Shown piece by piece: positions 11,668 through 24,606 of a stretch of 64,000 bases of DNA; positions within the stretch are counted from its first letter, which is position 1, and each line of letters starts with the position of its first letter. A program made the position numbers and the translations under genes. The notes under the pieces were generated by a model. That model had not been told where the DNA came from and made no database searches. It was given only the letters and a program-made list of their open reading frames with translations. Origin of the DNA: Plasmodium coatneyi (taxonomy: Eukaryota > Apicomplexa > Aconoidasida > Haemosporida > Plasmodiidae); the NCBI RefSeq assembly GCF_001680005.1, contig NC_033562.1, positions 62,001 to 126,000 on the forward strand, given 5' to 3'.

Positions 11668-14600
11668 CGGCGCCTGGCGAGTGAAAAATAGATTCCTTCC
11701 AAAAATTATACGCAAAGAAAAAAAAAAAAAAATGTGATACACCTGAACGAGCACTTCATCGGTGTCGTTTCTTCTCAACCCGTTCCTCCATCCTCCTTAC
11801 ATGCGGGTGAATACGTGTGCCTTGGCCTCCTTTCGCTAATCAAAAGTAAATATATAAATATATGCTACATATATATATTTTTTTTAATTTCTTCCTTTTC
11901 ATTATTTCCAAAATTTGCCAAAAATGTGAGCAGTTACCAGCAATATCAACATGGTTAAAGATCTACAAGCGAGTTGTATGCTGAAGAGAAAAACGCCACG
12001 ACACAACAGTGCAGAAAATAAAGTCGTAAAAATATGCCCCGGGTTCTAATACATATTTTGCACAAGTGCACTTATAAAATATATGTATATATTACACCGT
12101 ATTCATCGCAACTTCCATGACTTTAAGTTGATTAATCCTTTCGCATCATACATGTGTTCAGTTGCAAAATGGTTGATCGGGCCATTCATATTTGGGCCCC
12201 CCTTTATAAATATATAATAGTCCGTGAAGGGAATTTATTTTTTGCTTTAATCAAATTTAAGGATTAACCAAAGTTGGCAAAAAGGCACGCACCCCTGTTT
12301 TTTTTTTTTCTCACTCTTTATCATTTCCACTTGGTAAAAATTAGCTTAACTTTGTACCACTCCTTTGTTAAGGTGAAATTATATTTTTTACAACCCGCCT
12401 CCCCGGTACACCACTTCTTTTCAAGTGCAACTGTGGCCCCTGCATGGGAAAAATTGGCCCATTCACCATGTTCGTTTTAACAGTGAAAGAGAAAACTCCA
12501 CGTTGGAAGGGAGTGATCCAAATGAGGAACAACGCCTTCGTCGCTCAATATACACACATGTATGTGTGTAGTTATTCGCTCAATCGTGTCACATGTGGTT
12601 GTTAACCTTGCCCTCTGTGTAAACCCATCTTCGGCCCACTACAAATTCGCAAGTTAAAGAAAACGTCTGAATGTGCCATTTGGATGCCCCCTCGGACGAA
12701 CCGCTTATATCAACGTCCCCACGCAGGTTGGCCACCCCTCGAACTGCAGAGTAAGCGCCAAAACGGTATTCCACCGGGGGGGTGCTAATTAGAGTAAATT
12801 TTAAAAGGGGAACTTAAAATTGATGCCGTTAAAAAATGAGAAACTCACACAAAAGTGGCTGTTCGATGGGGCAGCCGAGACGCAAAGGACACTGCTCATC
12901 TTGCCACGGCGTGGATAAAAAACTGACCCGTATTTCCATATATGGAAAAAAATATCGCACGTGCTATGTGGACAGAGTTATGCAAAGCGCTTAAACACAC
13001 CCAATTATTCGTCTTAACAGGAAAAAATTGAGCGCGTCGCTCTCATGCCCTATCGTTCTTACACGTCCACCTGCTCACCAAACTGGACAAGTCAATGTGG
13101 GTGTTAACCCAGTCGCATATCAAACGTAGTCACGCATGTATTCTCTCATGTGTTTACTCAGGGTGTGTGATCAAAGAAAAGGCCCCCGATTCTATACCAT
13201 GTTTACAACACCCCGTTAGCACACCCTACATGTTCCCCCCAAAAAAATGTATATACACAGATTACACACAAACCTATTGAGGAATGCATAAGTTCAACTG
13301 TAGTTATTAATCCATCCATTACAATTTCGCCCAATTTTTATGGATTCCTTTTTTTCCTTCACCAATTTGAAAGTATTTCTCATTAGTAGAGCTTATCTCA
13401 CTCGCCGTATTTTCCACACAACATATTCTCCCCTCTCTACATTGGTCACATTAAATGCTCTTTCCTGCCGTGGGTCGCCAAAAAAATGACGCGCGCAGCT
13501 GAAATGGTACAACCGCAGAATATCCTTTTGAGCAGCCCACCGGCTGACCACCACGCTGCGTGGGTTTATCCCCCTTGGGTCTACCCACCATTGGCAAATT
13601 ACCACACTTTGCACATTTAACGAAACGTACGCACACCATTCTGCGAAACGACATACAAATGTGTCCCAGAACAAACTGTTTCCTTACCCCCTCTTGAAGT
13701 GTGGAAGGGCAACTTTGTACAACTAACTAAAAAGGGAAAAAAAATGAAAATTTTCAAAACTACTTTACTGGTCTACCTTTTCTTTAGCTAGCCATACAAA
13801 AAAGCAACTTTTTTTTTTCTTCTTTTTTCTCCTATTTAAATAATCCTATCAATTTTCACTTTGCTCCGCTTACAAATTGATTCATTTGCTATTTTGGCAC
13901 TCCCCGCATGTATTCCTCATTTCCCACCACAATTTGTTCGTACTATTGTACATATGAACCTTATTTATTTATTTTTTTTTTTTTGCACATCCATTTGGGC
14001 GCATAATTTGACATGCATGCAGGCATGCCACTTATGAGTAGTTCATAGCGCATGTGATGCGTGTTGCACATGCATCCACAAGAGCGCCTCGTAGTAGTGC
14101 GTCGTCAGGAATACACACTATGGATACTCCGCTTAACATATCGAGCCTGCATGTGCACCCTTCCACAGGGACGGCTTCCTCTGCGTTCTTCTCAACATCT
14201 GCATACTTGCATGCGCATGATTCTCCGCCAAGGCATCTATTCTGCCAATCTGTCGAACGGCCCCCATGGGCAGATAACAAAATGAATGTAGAAAAAAACG
14301 ATCCATTGTTGATTGTACTTATAATGAGAGTGCCACAACAGTGGTAAATACCTTGGGAGAATTTACATCGCATCGATTGAAAGCTACATGCACGGAGAAA
14401 ATTTTGGGTATATGGGGATAAACACCTCTGCACGGTTCTGCACAACGTTGAGGGAGGCGATCCAAACTTAACAGCACATGGAAAGCTGCTCGTAATGACT
14501 CAAGATCCCCACTTGGGTAAGTAAAAATAACTGTGGCACCTCCATCACCCCATTTTTCTTCATAAGGTGAAATACATACAAATGTATGTTCACCCCATGT

Positions 14601-17600
14601 AAAAATGGGCACACCGTTTGAATACACCATCCTGGGGGGAGGACGAAAACCTTACTCTTAACATTTTTTGCATTCGGGAAGAAACAAAACACACACCATA
14701 GAGCTAAATCGAAATGATAATGTTAATCACCCCTTTTAATAAAATAAAATTTTCCATTTCAATGAAGGAACAATTCGTATTCAAATGGAAAATACAAACT
14801 GTTAATAATACCATTTTCCAGAGTGACTTCCTTTCCTTTCTTTCGAGTTGCTTTTTCCCCATCAGGATAATTATAGTAAAAAATAACACCAAATGTTCAC
14901 AAAAGTAAGAGAAGATACAAAAGGAACTATTTGTGCATACTCAAAAGGGGACCCCCCTACATGGGAACTTACATTTTAGAATGACCATTTGATCAGCTAC
15001 AGCTTCATCAAATAATGGTGAGAGAAGAAATGTGTATGCACTTAATAATCTCCTTCTAATCCCCTTTTTGGCATTCCACTTGCATTCCTTTAGCATGATC
15101 GTTTTTTTTGACATTTTTAGAAAAGAATCCCCTAAGCTGAGGAAGCCAAGAAAAGTGGAAAATTAGGGAACCGCCAAATTGAGCGACTACCGAAATGGGG
15201 AACAACCTGTTTTACATATAAGGGGGCCCTGAGACATGATAGAAATAAAACACTAACAACACTAACTATACTAACAATACTAACACAGTAGCAATAGTAG
15301 CAATTCTAACACGAATATAAACGGGAAAACATGACCCAGTTATAATTTTTCAAGTGAAGGCTGTCCCATTCAGCGATACATCATGCCATATTTAACCCAT
15401 CCCCCCACGCTAACTCAACTTAGGAGCGCATGTAAAGAACTCGTTTACTCCTATTGCAAAACCAAAGTTAATGCACCCCATAAAAAAAAAATATATATAA
15501 CGACCCCGTTAGAAAAAAATAGCACAACTTGTATAATAATGTGCAGGCGGTATCTTATTCAGAAAGTTTGCTCTTAGAAATACGAAATAAGCTCATAGAG
15601 TCGTTTAATGACTCCAAAGAAATGCACACCTTCGGTGAATGCTTTAATTATTATCGACAAGAAGGCACCCCTTTCCACTTTGTGCACCGGGATGTTTATG
15701 TGTATAGGAGGTGGGGGGGGGCATATTTTCCCTATAGGGGGAAAAAATATAACTCAATCAAACTACTCCCTGTACGAAGAATGCGCACAAAAAAAAAACA
15801 AAAAAAAAAAAGAACATGCGCAAGGTGACTACCCCGCATGGTGTGTAGAAAAAAAATACGCTGCACGATTAAGCGGAACGCACAAAGGGGTTCCTTAGCA
15901 CGGAGATCCGAGGTTCCCTTTACCAGAATTATTATTATTTTTTTTTTTTTACAAATAATTTAAGTAGCACATTTCATCTTATTTTAACATATCGCCTGAT
16001 TAAGCCACTCCCCGTTTGTCTAGATTTATTCGAAGGCGTGGAACCCTTTTACATAATAGTCAGCATTCCCTGTTTAGTTTATTTTTCCGTTTCTGCATGT
16101 AGTGTACCCTTAAGGGGCACTTAGCATATTTGAAATGATTATTCTCCCTTTTTTTTTTTTTTGCATTCTCCTTTGGGTGTCCATACAGAGTCCACGTGTG
16201 CGCTTCTCTGTTACTTCACCCTTTTTGGGTACTCCATCAAATTGCATTTTAGTCTACCATGTTATGTTCTCCTTTGCTCTATTTTTCGCCTACGTGCAAC
16301 AGAGTTAGCAAAAAGGCCGTTTGGCCAGTATATTATTTTTTACGAGGAGTAACATTTTTTCCTTTTGCTTTGTATTCCCCTCTGTTTTGATTTCTCAAGG
16401 ATTTATGTTTGCACAGTGCTTATTTTTTGCCTCCGAACTCTGGGGCATATGTGCATGTATGTAGACTTCCCCCATGCCGTAATTCCCCATACGTCCAATT
16501 TGCTCTAATATGATTTTTATCAAAATTCCACGAAGAATCATTATAAGTAAAATACGTCTGTGCATTTACACACGCGCACATATATCTCATCCTAGAAAAA
16601 AAAAAAATTATTGGCTGTTCATAATAAAAAAAATAGCTCTTTTTATTTTATTTTTTTTTTCTGTGGCTGATTTGTCTACCCCATATCCCCGGAAACATCA
16701 TTTCTGCACTTTGGAACTTGCCCTGTTCGCAAAATAGCCACTTGTTCTTTTGCTTGTCATTCATGAAACATACGCACATGAGCAGCTAAGTGGCACATAA
16801 ATGAGTTCACGATTATACAGGAAGTTACATGCCAAGCAAATCTCTCGCACGACGAAATTGAAAGATTCCTGTCGAAATAAACGCTTGTATAATTGCATAG
16901 AAAGTTGCCTATCAACGTAAGCACGTGCATGCCTACACATACAGTCACCTTCGGAGGTAAACCTGTTCATAGCACTTAGACACACCCCCATTGACACGCC
17001 CTCGCAAAATTGTCACACATTAATAAGCAACCACTGGGAAAATTCTAACGCGATGAGCATTTTTAACAACACATCAAAAGGCGCACGGGGAGAAATGGGC
17101 CACTACCAGATGAGTGAGCTCTTGAGAGGTAACAAAAGGAAATACAAAGTAGTGCATTCCATGCAATAATGGCACAAAATGTAACTTCTTTTTTTTTTTA
17201 TTTTTTCCCGCTCTCACTCGAACAAATGAAATGTAAAGCTTCTCCCGTTTGAGTGAACCATCCTTAGCTTCCTTGTGTAAATTTAAGTGCCTCTTTGGAT
17301 GCAATTTCGCACTTACCCATGCTGTTATGGATTATTAAATATAGATTTATTTTTTATCTTATTCTGTCTAGTGCAACCGCGTTGTATTTTGATTGGCTTT
17401 GGTTATTTATTTATTTTATTTATTTTTTTCCAGCCCCGCTGTGAGTACAATTTTTGTGAGGAGTTATAACCTCACGGGAAGTAACTTCACTTGTGGGATT
17501 ATGTACACATAAGGGTGCACATAAACACATGCCACGCGAGATTTAGGTCAGAATGAAACGTTTGCTTTGCACATAATCCTAACACGTACCCTGGTTGTTT

Positions 17601-18665
17601 AAAGCGAGGATAAATTGCACTTACCTGGATAAGCACATGCATGTGTTCTCTCTCCTAAAAGCGTATTCACCCCTACGTGCGCACGCCAAATTATGCAATG
17701 GCTTAAACGCCACATATGTCTATGTACGTGTAACAACGCACATGAATATAAACTCATGCACGGATGTCAAAAGCGCCACATTGCCTCCTCCCCAAGAACA
17801 GTGAGGAGCACATTAATAGACACACGAATATGAGAGCATGCAAACGGAAGGAAGTAGATATTTTTAAGCAGAACGGGGAAAACTATAGCAAAATTTTCTA
17901 GCACGCAAAAAAAAGGTCTGTAATGCAAAATGTACGTTTTAACAAAGAAAAGGCTTCTCAGTGTCGTGTACAAAATGGTCCAAAGGGAATTGTGAATTTT
18001 CTACTCGGTATGCATATGCAGCGCTTCAGCATGTGTACTAGTGCCCGAGGGTGTTGCGTGCTCACTCGTTACTGTTTTGATGCATTGTTTTCTTATCTTT
18101 AGCGTTATGAAAAAAAAAAAAAAAATCGGACACGTAAAAATGCCTCCCCCTGGATACACTAAATTAATTAATTAAAAAAAAAATAAAAAAAAATTAATAC
18201 AAAATACATGTCGCCCGTGTGCATACGGCTAAATCCAACCCCACATGCTTTTTATTTACCTCCCTTTTTTTTTTTTCTAGATCCCCCATAGACCATTTTC
18301 ATTTCGGAGCAATCTCCTTAAATCTCCCCTTGGCAGGAAGACACGCGTGCACAATTTTAAGGGCATGCTTAAAATACCACTTGGAGCCTTGTAGAAAGAA
18401 CAGTTCGGGTTGCCCCGACTCTTTCCTCTTTTTGAACAAATACAGGGCCTACCCATTAGAAGATATTTTGCTTGTTCTCTGTCTCTACAATTCGTCCCCT
18501 CATCACATTCTTAAATTGGGCGATTTTTCTTTTTTTTTTTTTTTTTCCCTAGCTACATACTCTAGTGCACGATCATGCATGCACATGCACATAAGAGCGT
18601 CCCTGCATGCGTACACTTTTATATGTGCATAAGGACTCCTCTTAACAAAACGGTGCTAGGTGCTA

Positions 18666-18696
<31 letters not shown>

Positions 18697-19635
18697 TCCC
18701 TTTCCAAATAGCCACTTTTTTTAAGATCTCTAGAACGGAGCACCTAGCCCCCCCAAAAAAAAAAAAAATTAATAATTCATTTTTTCATTTATGCACCTAG
18801 TTTCTGCAGTTTATGCGGCATAAAAGTTTTACTATTTTTTTTTTTTTTTTTTTTTCCCCTCCCTTGTTAGCAAATGTGAATGCATGTGTGGACCTTTCCG
18901 TTATTGAGAGTTCGAGGTAGTACCCTTGCACATGCGCATTCAGACCTCCGCAACTGCCATCACTGTCATCTGGTGGAACGATTGGTCTACCATGCTGAGC
19001 CCTCGCTGCTCCGCTTCCTCGTCACACCCCCATGGCTTGCACTTCAGGTGCCACTAGGTCATTTTTTAGTAATGTTGTTTAGATGAGACCGCAGAGAGCG
19101 GGAGTTGCCACTCGGGTAACCGCCAATCGGAGCGGCCACCAATCGCAGCGACAACCACTATATCGAGAATGTCCAAGTCGGGTTTTAATGAGTACACGTC
19201 AAAATCAAGCACGAAAAACTTAAAAAAAAGAAATAAATAAATGAAAAATGCAGAGCACATCATGCAATCTGCAACCCGCAGGGGATGTAAAAAAAAAAAA
19301 AAATGCACACGATGAGGAAAAAAAAATAACATCATAGGGGAAAAAAAAAAAAAAAAAAAAAAACATGGGTTGTACGAATGCACAAACTAGCCATCATGCT
19401 TCTGTTGATATTCTCTACGCGAGGGGAGGAAAATCACCTTGGTGTGCATGCACAGATTAGGACAAAAGGTGGAAAGAATCATCTGGTGGCGCTGCATGCG
19501 GTTGTGGCGGTGACACGCTCACATCAAGCGTGAAAAAAGTAAGTAATTATGGGGGGAGCAAACACATGGAACTACACGTGCAACGAATTAATGGGTGAAC
19601 TATTTAAAAAAGGGACGACATGTGACTTCCCCCCG
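11668..19635. other. 8-kb gene-poor region, only weak short ORFs
   Basis: No reading frame here has a recognisable family, a long coding stretch or good splice partners. The best weak candidates are a minus-strand frame at 14319-14630 and a plus-strand frame at 15547-15828 that follows a GTGCAG acceptor-like site. The rest is AT-rich with long homopolymers and a TA dinucleotide run. It lies downstream of the gdv1-like gene, so in P. falciparum terms it is where an antisense transcript of that gene would start; this is an analogy, not something visible here. Confidence 0.5.
18664..18688. repeat. (TA)n dinucleotide run
   Basis: About twelve uninterrupted TA units directly followed by a poly-T run, in the gene-poor region. 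A likely length-polymorphic microsatellite. Confidence 0.9.
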
Positions 19636-21645
19636 TCAGGACTCCTGCAAGTAGTACTGCATAGGATAGTACACTGGAGAAAAGCTTCTGCACAGCAAGT
19701 CTGAAAGGGGGACCTCCGCATGCGCCTTCCTCTTCGTCCTCCTCTTCATCTTGTATAATAAATCATCAAGAAGTAAAATGTTCATTCTTTTCTTTAGTGT
19801 GCTATTCTCCATGTTATATTTTTTAATTAGTTCTTCCACGAGATCCACGTTGAAGTGACTTTCTACGGCTACCCTTTGGAGGTTCCTGGCTTGGCACCTT
19901 AGAAGATAAGTTCTTATGATAAAGGTCATGTAGCAAAACCTGTCCAGCTTCAGGTGAGGATATATTTTCCCATTTTTAACTGGCAAATTATTTAAGAAGG
20001 AAAAGATCAGAACTGGTTTCATGAATCGAAAAGAGTATTCCTTCTTCATGGAAGCTTCTCCATTTTTGCACTTCATTTTGTGGCGAGCATGGTAACAATA
20101 GGATATCACATCTACGTCATTGCAGAGGAGAAGAATGTTGTCAACGTAGGGGTTTTCAAATAACTGCGCGATGGCCCTAACGATTGTGTTCTTGTTTTTC
20201 TTTTCCGATGCATGCGCAATATCCGAAGGGTGGGACGACTGTGGCAAACACGACGTATGGAACGGATGGAACGAACGGTACGAAAGCATCGTACCAGCAG
20301 CCACTCCAGTAGGTACTGCTGTTGCCGTATTGGTTGCCTCCGCCTCTTCCGTAAACTCACTCCTCCTAATCACCACCTTTATGTTTCGCTCCTCGAACAA
20401 CTCGAGTGTGCTTTCCAAATCATCGAAGAGGTAACCGTATGACCTTTCATTCCTGCATGCGTGCCCCCGATGTGCGTTGGCCGTGTTCTTAGGTGCGCGT
20501 CGCGGGTGCGAGAGAATCAGCTCGTTTACCGCACCTGTAGAATTTGCCTCCCCCTGGGGAGTGCACCTCCTCGCATAGTGCACAAAAATCACGGTGCACT
20601 TCTCGCGAAGGAGCTCGCAAATCTTATCCAGCATCACCATCAAGTCCACCAACTTCATGGGCCTCTTCTTAACCATTTCGAACGAATAACTCATGTAGTC
20701 AAAATCTAGGAGGATACCACATGTGATGGGTTTATCACTTCGCAGTTCCTGAGGTATAACCAACCTCTGAAAATCACGCACTTTCTGGTTCAGGTAAAAA
20801 ATGTACTTCAACGGGTAGTTCTTCCCTAGGATATTACTACTTTCTAACTGCAGTAACTCCTCATTCATGTAGTAAATTGTTTTCCCAACCTCGTTCCTAC
20901 TTGTTAGCAATTTGAAGGAAATAATACCCCCGGCATGTATCACGATCCTATACAAATCTCCCTTAAAATTGTTGCGCACGCCCTTATTGTTCCTATTATT
21001 AAATCTTTTCTGGTTAAATGCTCCTAACAACCTCGCCACTGCATCCTTCTTGTTGCAAGCCAGTTCTCCCAAAAAGGTATTCAGGTACAGCAATAAGTTG
21101 AATGGCATTTTATAGTGTGTGCACCGCATGGGATCTTCATATGATTCTTTTCGATACACGTAGTTGCAAAGTTCGATCTCGTCGGACCAACTTTGCACAT
21201 CACCTGAAGTCATCTCTCTTCCCAAATCCCCGTAGAGGTGCTCCCCAGACAATTCGTCATCGCTGAGCCTGCTCCTCTGCTCATTCTCGCCCTTCACGTC
21301 GAGCAATCCTTCAGACGAGTCGTCCCTCCCCTCATGGTTCTTCCCTTCCGACTCGGTGCAAACGTCCGCACCCACTTCGTCCCCATCTTCACCATCCCCC
21401 GTTTGCTCCCTCTTTACCGCGACCCTCTTAAACGCACTGCCCAGAGTGGTCAAACTACTTTTTCTTTTATACCTAGAAGTTATCTCCTCCTCGACCAAAT
21501 CGAAAAAAAATGTTATTTCGCTTTTTTCTAGGTGCAAGTACCATGGTTTCTTGCAAATTTCCCTCTTTACTTGTACCACGTTTTTTCTTCTTCGATCCCT
21601 GGGATGCACTAGTTTGTTGGGCTTCCTTCCCTGCCTGTTTTCCAT
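19636..21645 (-). CDS. gdv1: Candidate GDV1 orthologue, 669 residues
   Basis: A single open exon starts MENRQGRKPNKLVHPRDRRR, a strongly basic N-terminus suited to nuclear import. An acidic low-complexity segment (residues ~75-140) is followed by a well-ordered C-terminal ~500 residues with a short Thr/Ala/Ser-rich spacer. I infer GDV1, the nuclear factor that antagonises HP1 silencing of ap2-g and triggers sexual commitment in P. falciparum. The grounds are position (between clag9 and the conserved core), size (P. falciparum GDV1 is ~600 residues) and basic N-terminus; I cannot confirm it by motif. Two blocks, GILLDFDYMSYSF and VDNILLLCNDVDVISY, resemble the Asp-bearing strands of PIN/NYN-type folds, which is only a suggestion. 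It is flanked by large gene-poor spacers on both sides. Confidence 0.55.
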   Translation of the reverse strand: MENRQGRKPNKLVHPRDRRRKNVVQVKREICKKPWYLHLEKSEITFFFDLVEEEITSRYKRKSSLTTLGSAFKRVAVKREQTGDGEDGDEVGADVCTESEGKNHEGRDDSSEGLLDVKGENEQRSRLSDDELSGEHLYGDLGREMTSGDVQSWSDEIELCNYVYRKESYEDPMRCTHYKMPFNLLLYLNTFLGELACNKKDAVARLLGAFNQKRFNNRNNKGVRNNFKGDLYRIVIHAGGIISFKLLTSRNEVGKTIYYMNEELLQLESSNILGKNYPLKYIFYLNQKVRDFQRLVIPQELRSDKPITCGILLDFDYMSYSFEMVKKRPMKLVDLMVMLDKICELLREKCTVIFVHYARRCTPQGEANSTGAVNELILSHPRRAPKNTANAHRGHACRNERSYGYLFDDLESTLELFEERNIKVVIRRSEFTEEAEATNTATAVPTGVAAGTMLSYRSFHPFHTSCLPQSSHPSDIAHASEKKNKNTIVRAIAQLFENPYVDNILLLCNDVDVISYCYHARHKMKCKNGEASMKKEYSFRFMKPVLIFSFLNNLPVKNGKIYPHLKLDRFCYMTFIIRTYLLRCQARNLQRVAVESHFNVDLVEELIKKYNMENSTLKKRMNILLLDDLLYKMKRRTKRKAHAEVPLSDLLCRSFSPVYYPMQYYLQES

Positions 21646-24575
21646 GCCGGGCTTGTGGGTTCCTCAGTGGGGGCACTCTGCGCTATTCCTCGGCTGCTCC
21701 CTCGCTCCTGCCTAGGGTTACGCGATTACACGCACACTCACACGCTTATACATATGCACCCCCTTGTGCACATTTGCACGTGCGCCCAGAACCTCCTCAC
21801 GTTGACGCAATTCCCCTTTCACTTGTCTACAACAAGACAAGGGCCATCCCCGCTCCGCTCCGATCTACTAAATTTGCCAAAACGAAAAAAGCTATGCACA
21901 AAAAAAACCACTCTCTTTAATTCTATGCTTTAAAAATAAAGCCTTTTTCCCCCAATTTTTTTTTTTTTTTTTTTATATTTAGCTAGCTACCACTACTATT
22001 AAGCTTTATCTTCCTTTTTTTTTTTTTTTTTTCTAAAATGCATGCAAAAAAAAAATAAATAAATAACTTATGCTCCGGGTGTGCTAACCCACACGTACGC
22101 AGATATGTTCGGATCGAAATGGAGAAAACTTCGCATAATCACAGAATCAGTTAATAGTTACTTTAAATGGTTAAACAAAAAAAAACATTGCCTCCAAATG
22201 AATTCCTTAGCAAATGTGTTATATATGTACGCTCACCTAATAGAGGGTTCACGAACGGCGTAACAACATGTGCAAACATAAGCTTACACAAGTGCGCACA
22301 CTGCCATTGACATATGCACATAAACCAGTAATAAAAAAAAAAAAAAATCAAGAGATCATCACGTTTAGGGTTTGGAGGGGAAAAACGAACATGTGCATGT
22401 GTAAAACATATGAATATATATAATTATATGCATGTGCACACTCTCTTCCACTCGTATTCCTCGACTTTACTACGCCCCCCGTGAAAACACGAAATCTTCG
22501 TTCATTCCCTTGGGTTGCACATCATTTTCTAGTAGCAGATATGTAAACAAAAAAAAAAAAAAAATCACGTCTCCCTTTACTCATTTCCCCCCCATTCTGA
22601 TGAACATACAAACAAATTGTAATGAAGCATGTCCAAGGGTAAATTCTCTAACTCATCATACTTCCCTGCCCCGCCTGCATGCACAGACGCATACACGCGA
22701 GTGCAGTACCGGAAAAAAAAAATATATATATATATGACTAATATATATCATGCTTATATGTGATGCTTTACATATAACGCTTACACATGGTGCTTATTTT
22801 TATATTTTTCCCCCCCTTGCATGCATGTGAAACAATGAATGGATACGTAATGCTCTACGCAACCTTGTTCAGCGGGTGAGCTGCTCCTTCCCCTTGAACA
22901 GGACGTAACGCTCTCCTGCGCGGAAGCGTTGGCCCTGTGCGTTCAAGCAGCAGGAGTCACGCGCGCAAACGCACAGGGCCAATACTTCCGCACGTGTACG
23001 CGTCAGGGCGTACGTTAGTTGCGTGCACTTGGAAATATGCGCATGAAGTTATGCATACTAATTGACACGCTTAAGTGCACGTCCTAGTGCGTACACACAA
23101 TTCACTACGTCTGTCCCGCTCGCTTCATCACATACAAGTACTACGCATTCCATACTTCATTTATTTCACTCATAAAGGGGGTAACACATATTTCAATTAG
23201 TTTTTTTTTTTTTTTTTTTTTTTTTTTCTGTTTTTGATACTTTTTCCTCCCCTTGGGGGTGGTGGTTAAACTGCTTGCATTTGGTGCACGAGCAAGTTGA
23301 CTCGTCTGTTCATTTGTGTGTACATCCGCCTAACCGTTCAACCGCTCAACGCTCATTTTGCGAACCCAGAGAAAAATAGAGTTGCCCCCTCCACAATTTC
23401 GTACAACTATGCCTACCGGGTTTCGCTGCACCGTGTAATGCGAATTCAGTGACGAACATATACCTGGGGGGGGAAGGTGCAATTACCACTAGAAAATGAC
23501 CAGAGAAATCTTGCTAATCATGGTGGCATTTTTTTTTTTTATAATGAGCCACAAGGTTTGTCAATCTAATTCATCACTTTAGCTCTTTCGTGTACTAACG
23601 GAGTAAAAAAAAAAATAATAATAAGGGGGGGGTGACACTCTCCTTGTTGTCTGTGTTGCATACAGTACACTGCATCTTCAAATTTTACAAGGTAAACTTG
23701 TGCGTTCTCACGTGAGTGTATAAGTGGACAAGTGGGCACTTGCGCGTGGCGATAAAGCGAGCTCAGGCAGCTTATGTTGCGGTGTCACCCGACTGGTCAT
23801 GCTTCGCGAGACACGTAACATTAACTGTTTGCCTCTCCGTTCGTTCACACACCGTATTCTTAATAACCCTTTGGGGGGAGGTTGTCCTTCACCCCCGGTA
23901 CTCTCCACGCTACTATTCCCTCCACTGTACAGTAGCTTGGACGGCAACCATGAACGGAGTTTTCTTCCCCATTCTGTGCACTTCATTTTGAAAAAAAAAA
24001 AAAAAAAAGACAACACTATTTCTTCCCCGTGTTCAACGCAACGACACCGGCGTGGTGCCATTTAAAGGTCACTTCCCAAAGGTTTAAAAAGAAAAGGAAA
24101 TTTTTTTAACTTTTCCGTGCCCACTCCCTTCACCACTTCGGTAATCATTGTATTTTTCCATTTGGCCTTCCATCTCACGCAGCTCGGGGAAATAACGTGC
24201 AATTCGTGCAGCTGCACATTCTACCAACTCCGCCCCTTGCTTCATCTTACCCTTATCACTGAGGTGACAAAATTTGTGTACCTTCCTTACGCTTTATTCC
24301 GCTTCACTATTTTGTAAGTTTTTTTCTTTCTGCATAATCGCATCATTGGCTAATTTTTGCGGTGATGGTGCAAAGGGCTTTTTCTATACTATTTTCTTTT
24401 TTTTTTTTACCCCCATAGTTGCATACATAGCTATATATTTTCATTTAAATACGAAAAAGAAGGGGTCATTTGGGGGCCCTTCATCCTGCATTTCCATTTG
24501 CTATGTTGACATTTTTCAAAACAATAGTAAAATATATACGACATAATTAACCTCACTTTGCTTACATATCTGGTG

Positions 24576-24606
<31 letters not shown>

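Noticed and set aside
22364..22373. Interstitial telomere array marking SICAvar/kir-type variant genes as in P. knowlesi
   Set aside because: Only one and a half units, with no tandem array and no variant-antigen gene nearby.
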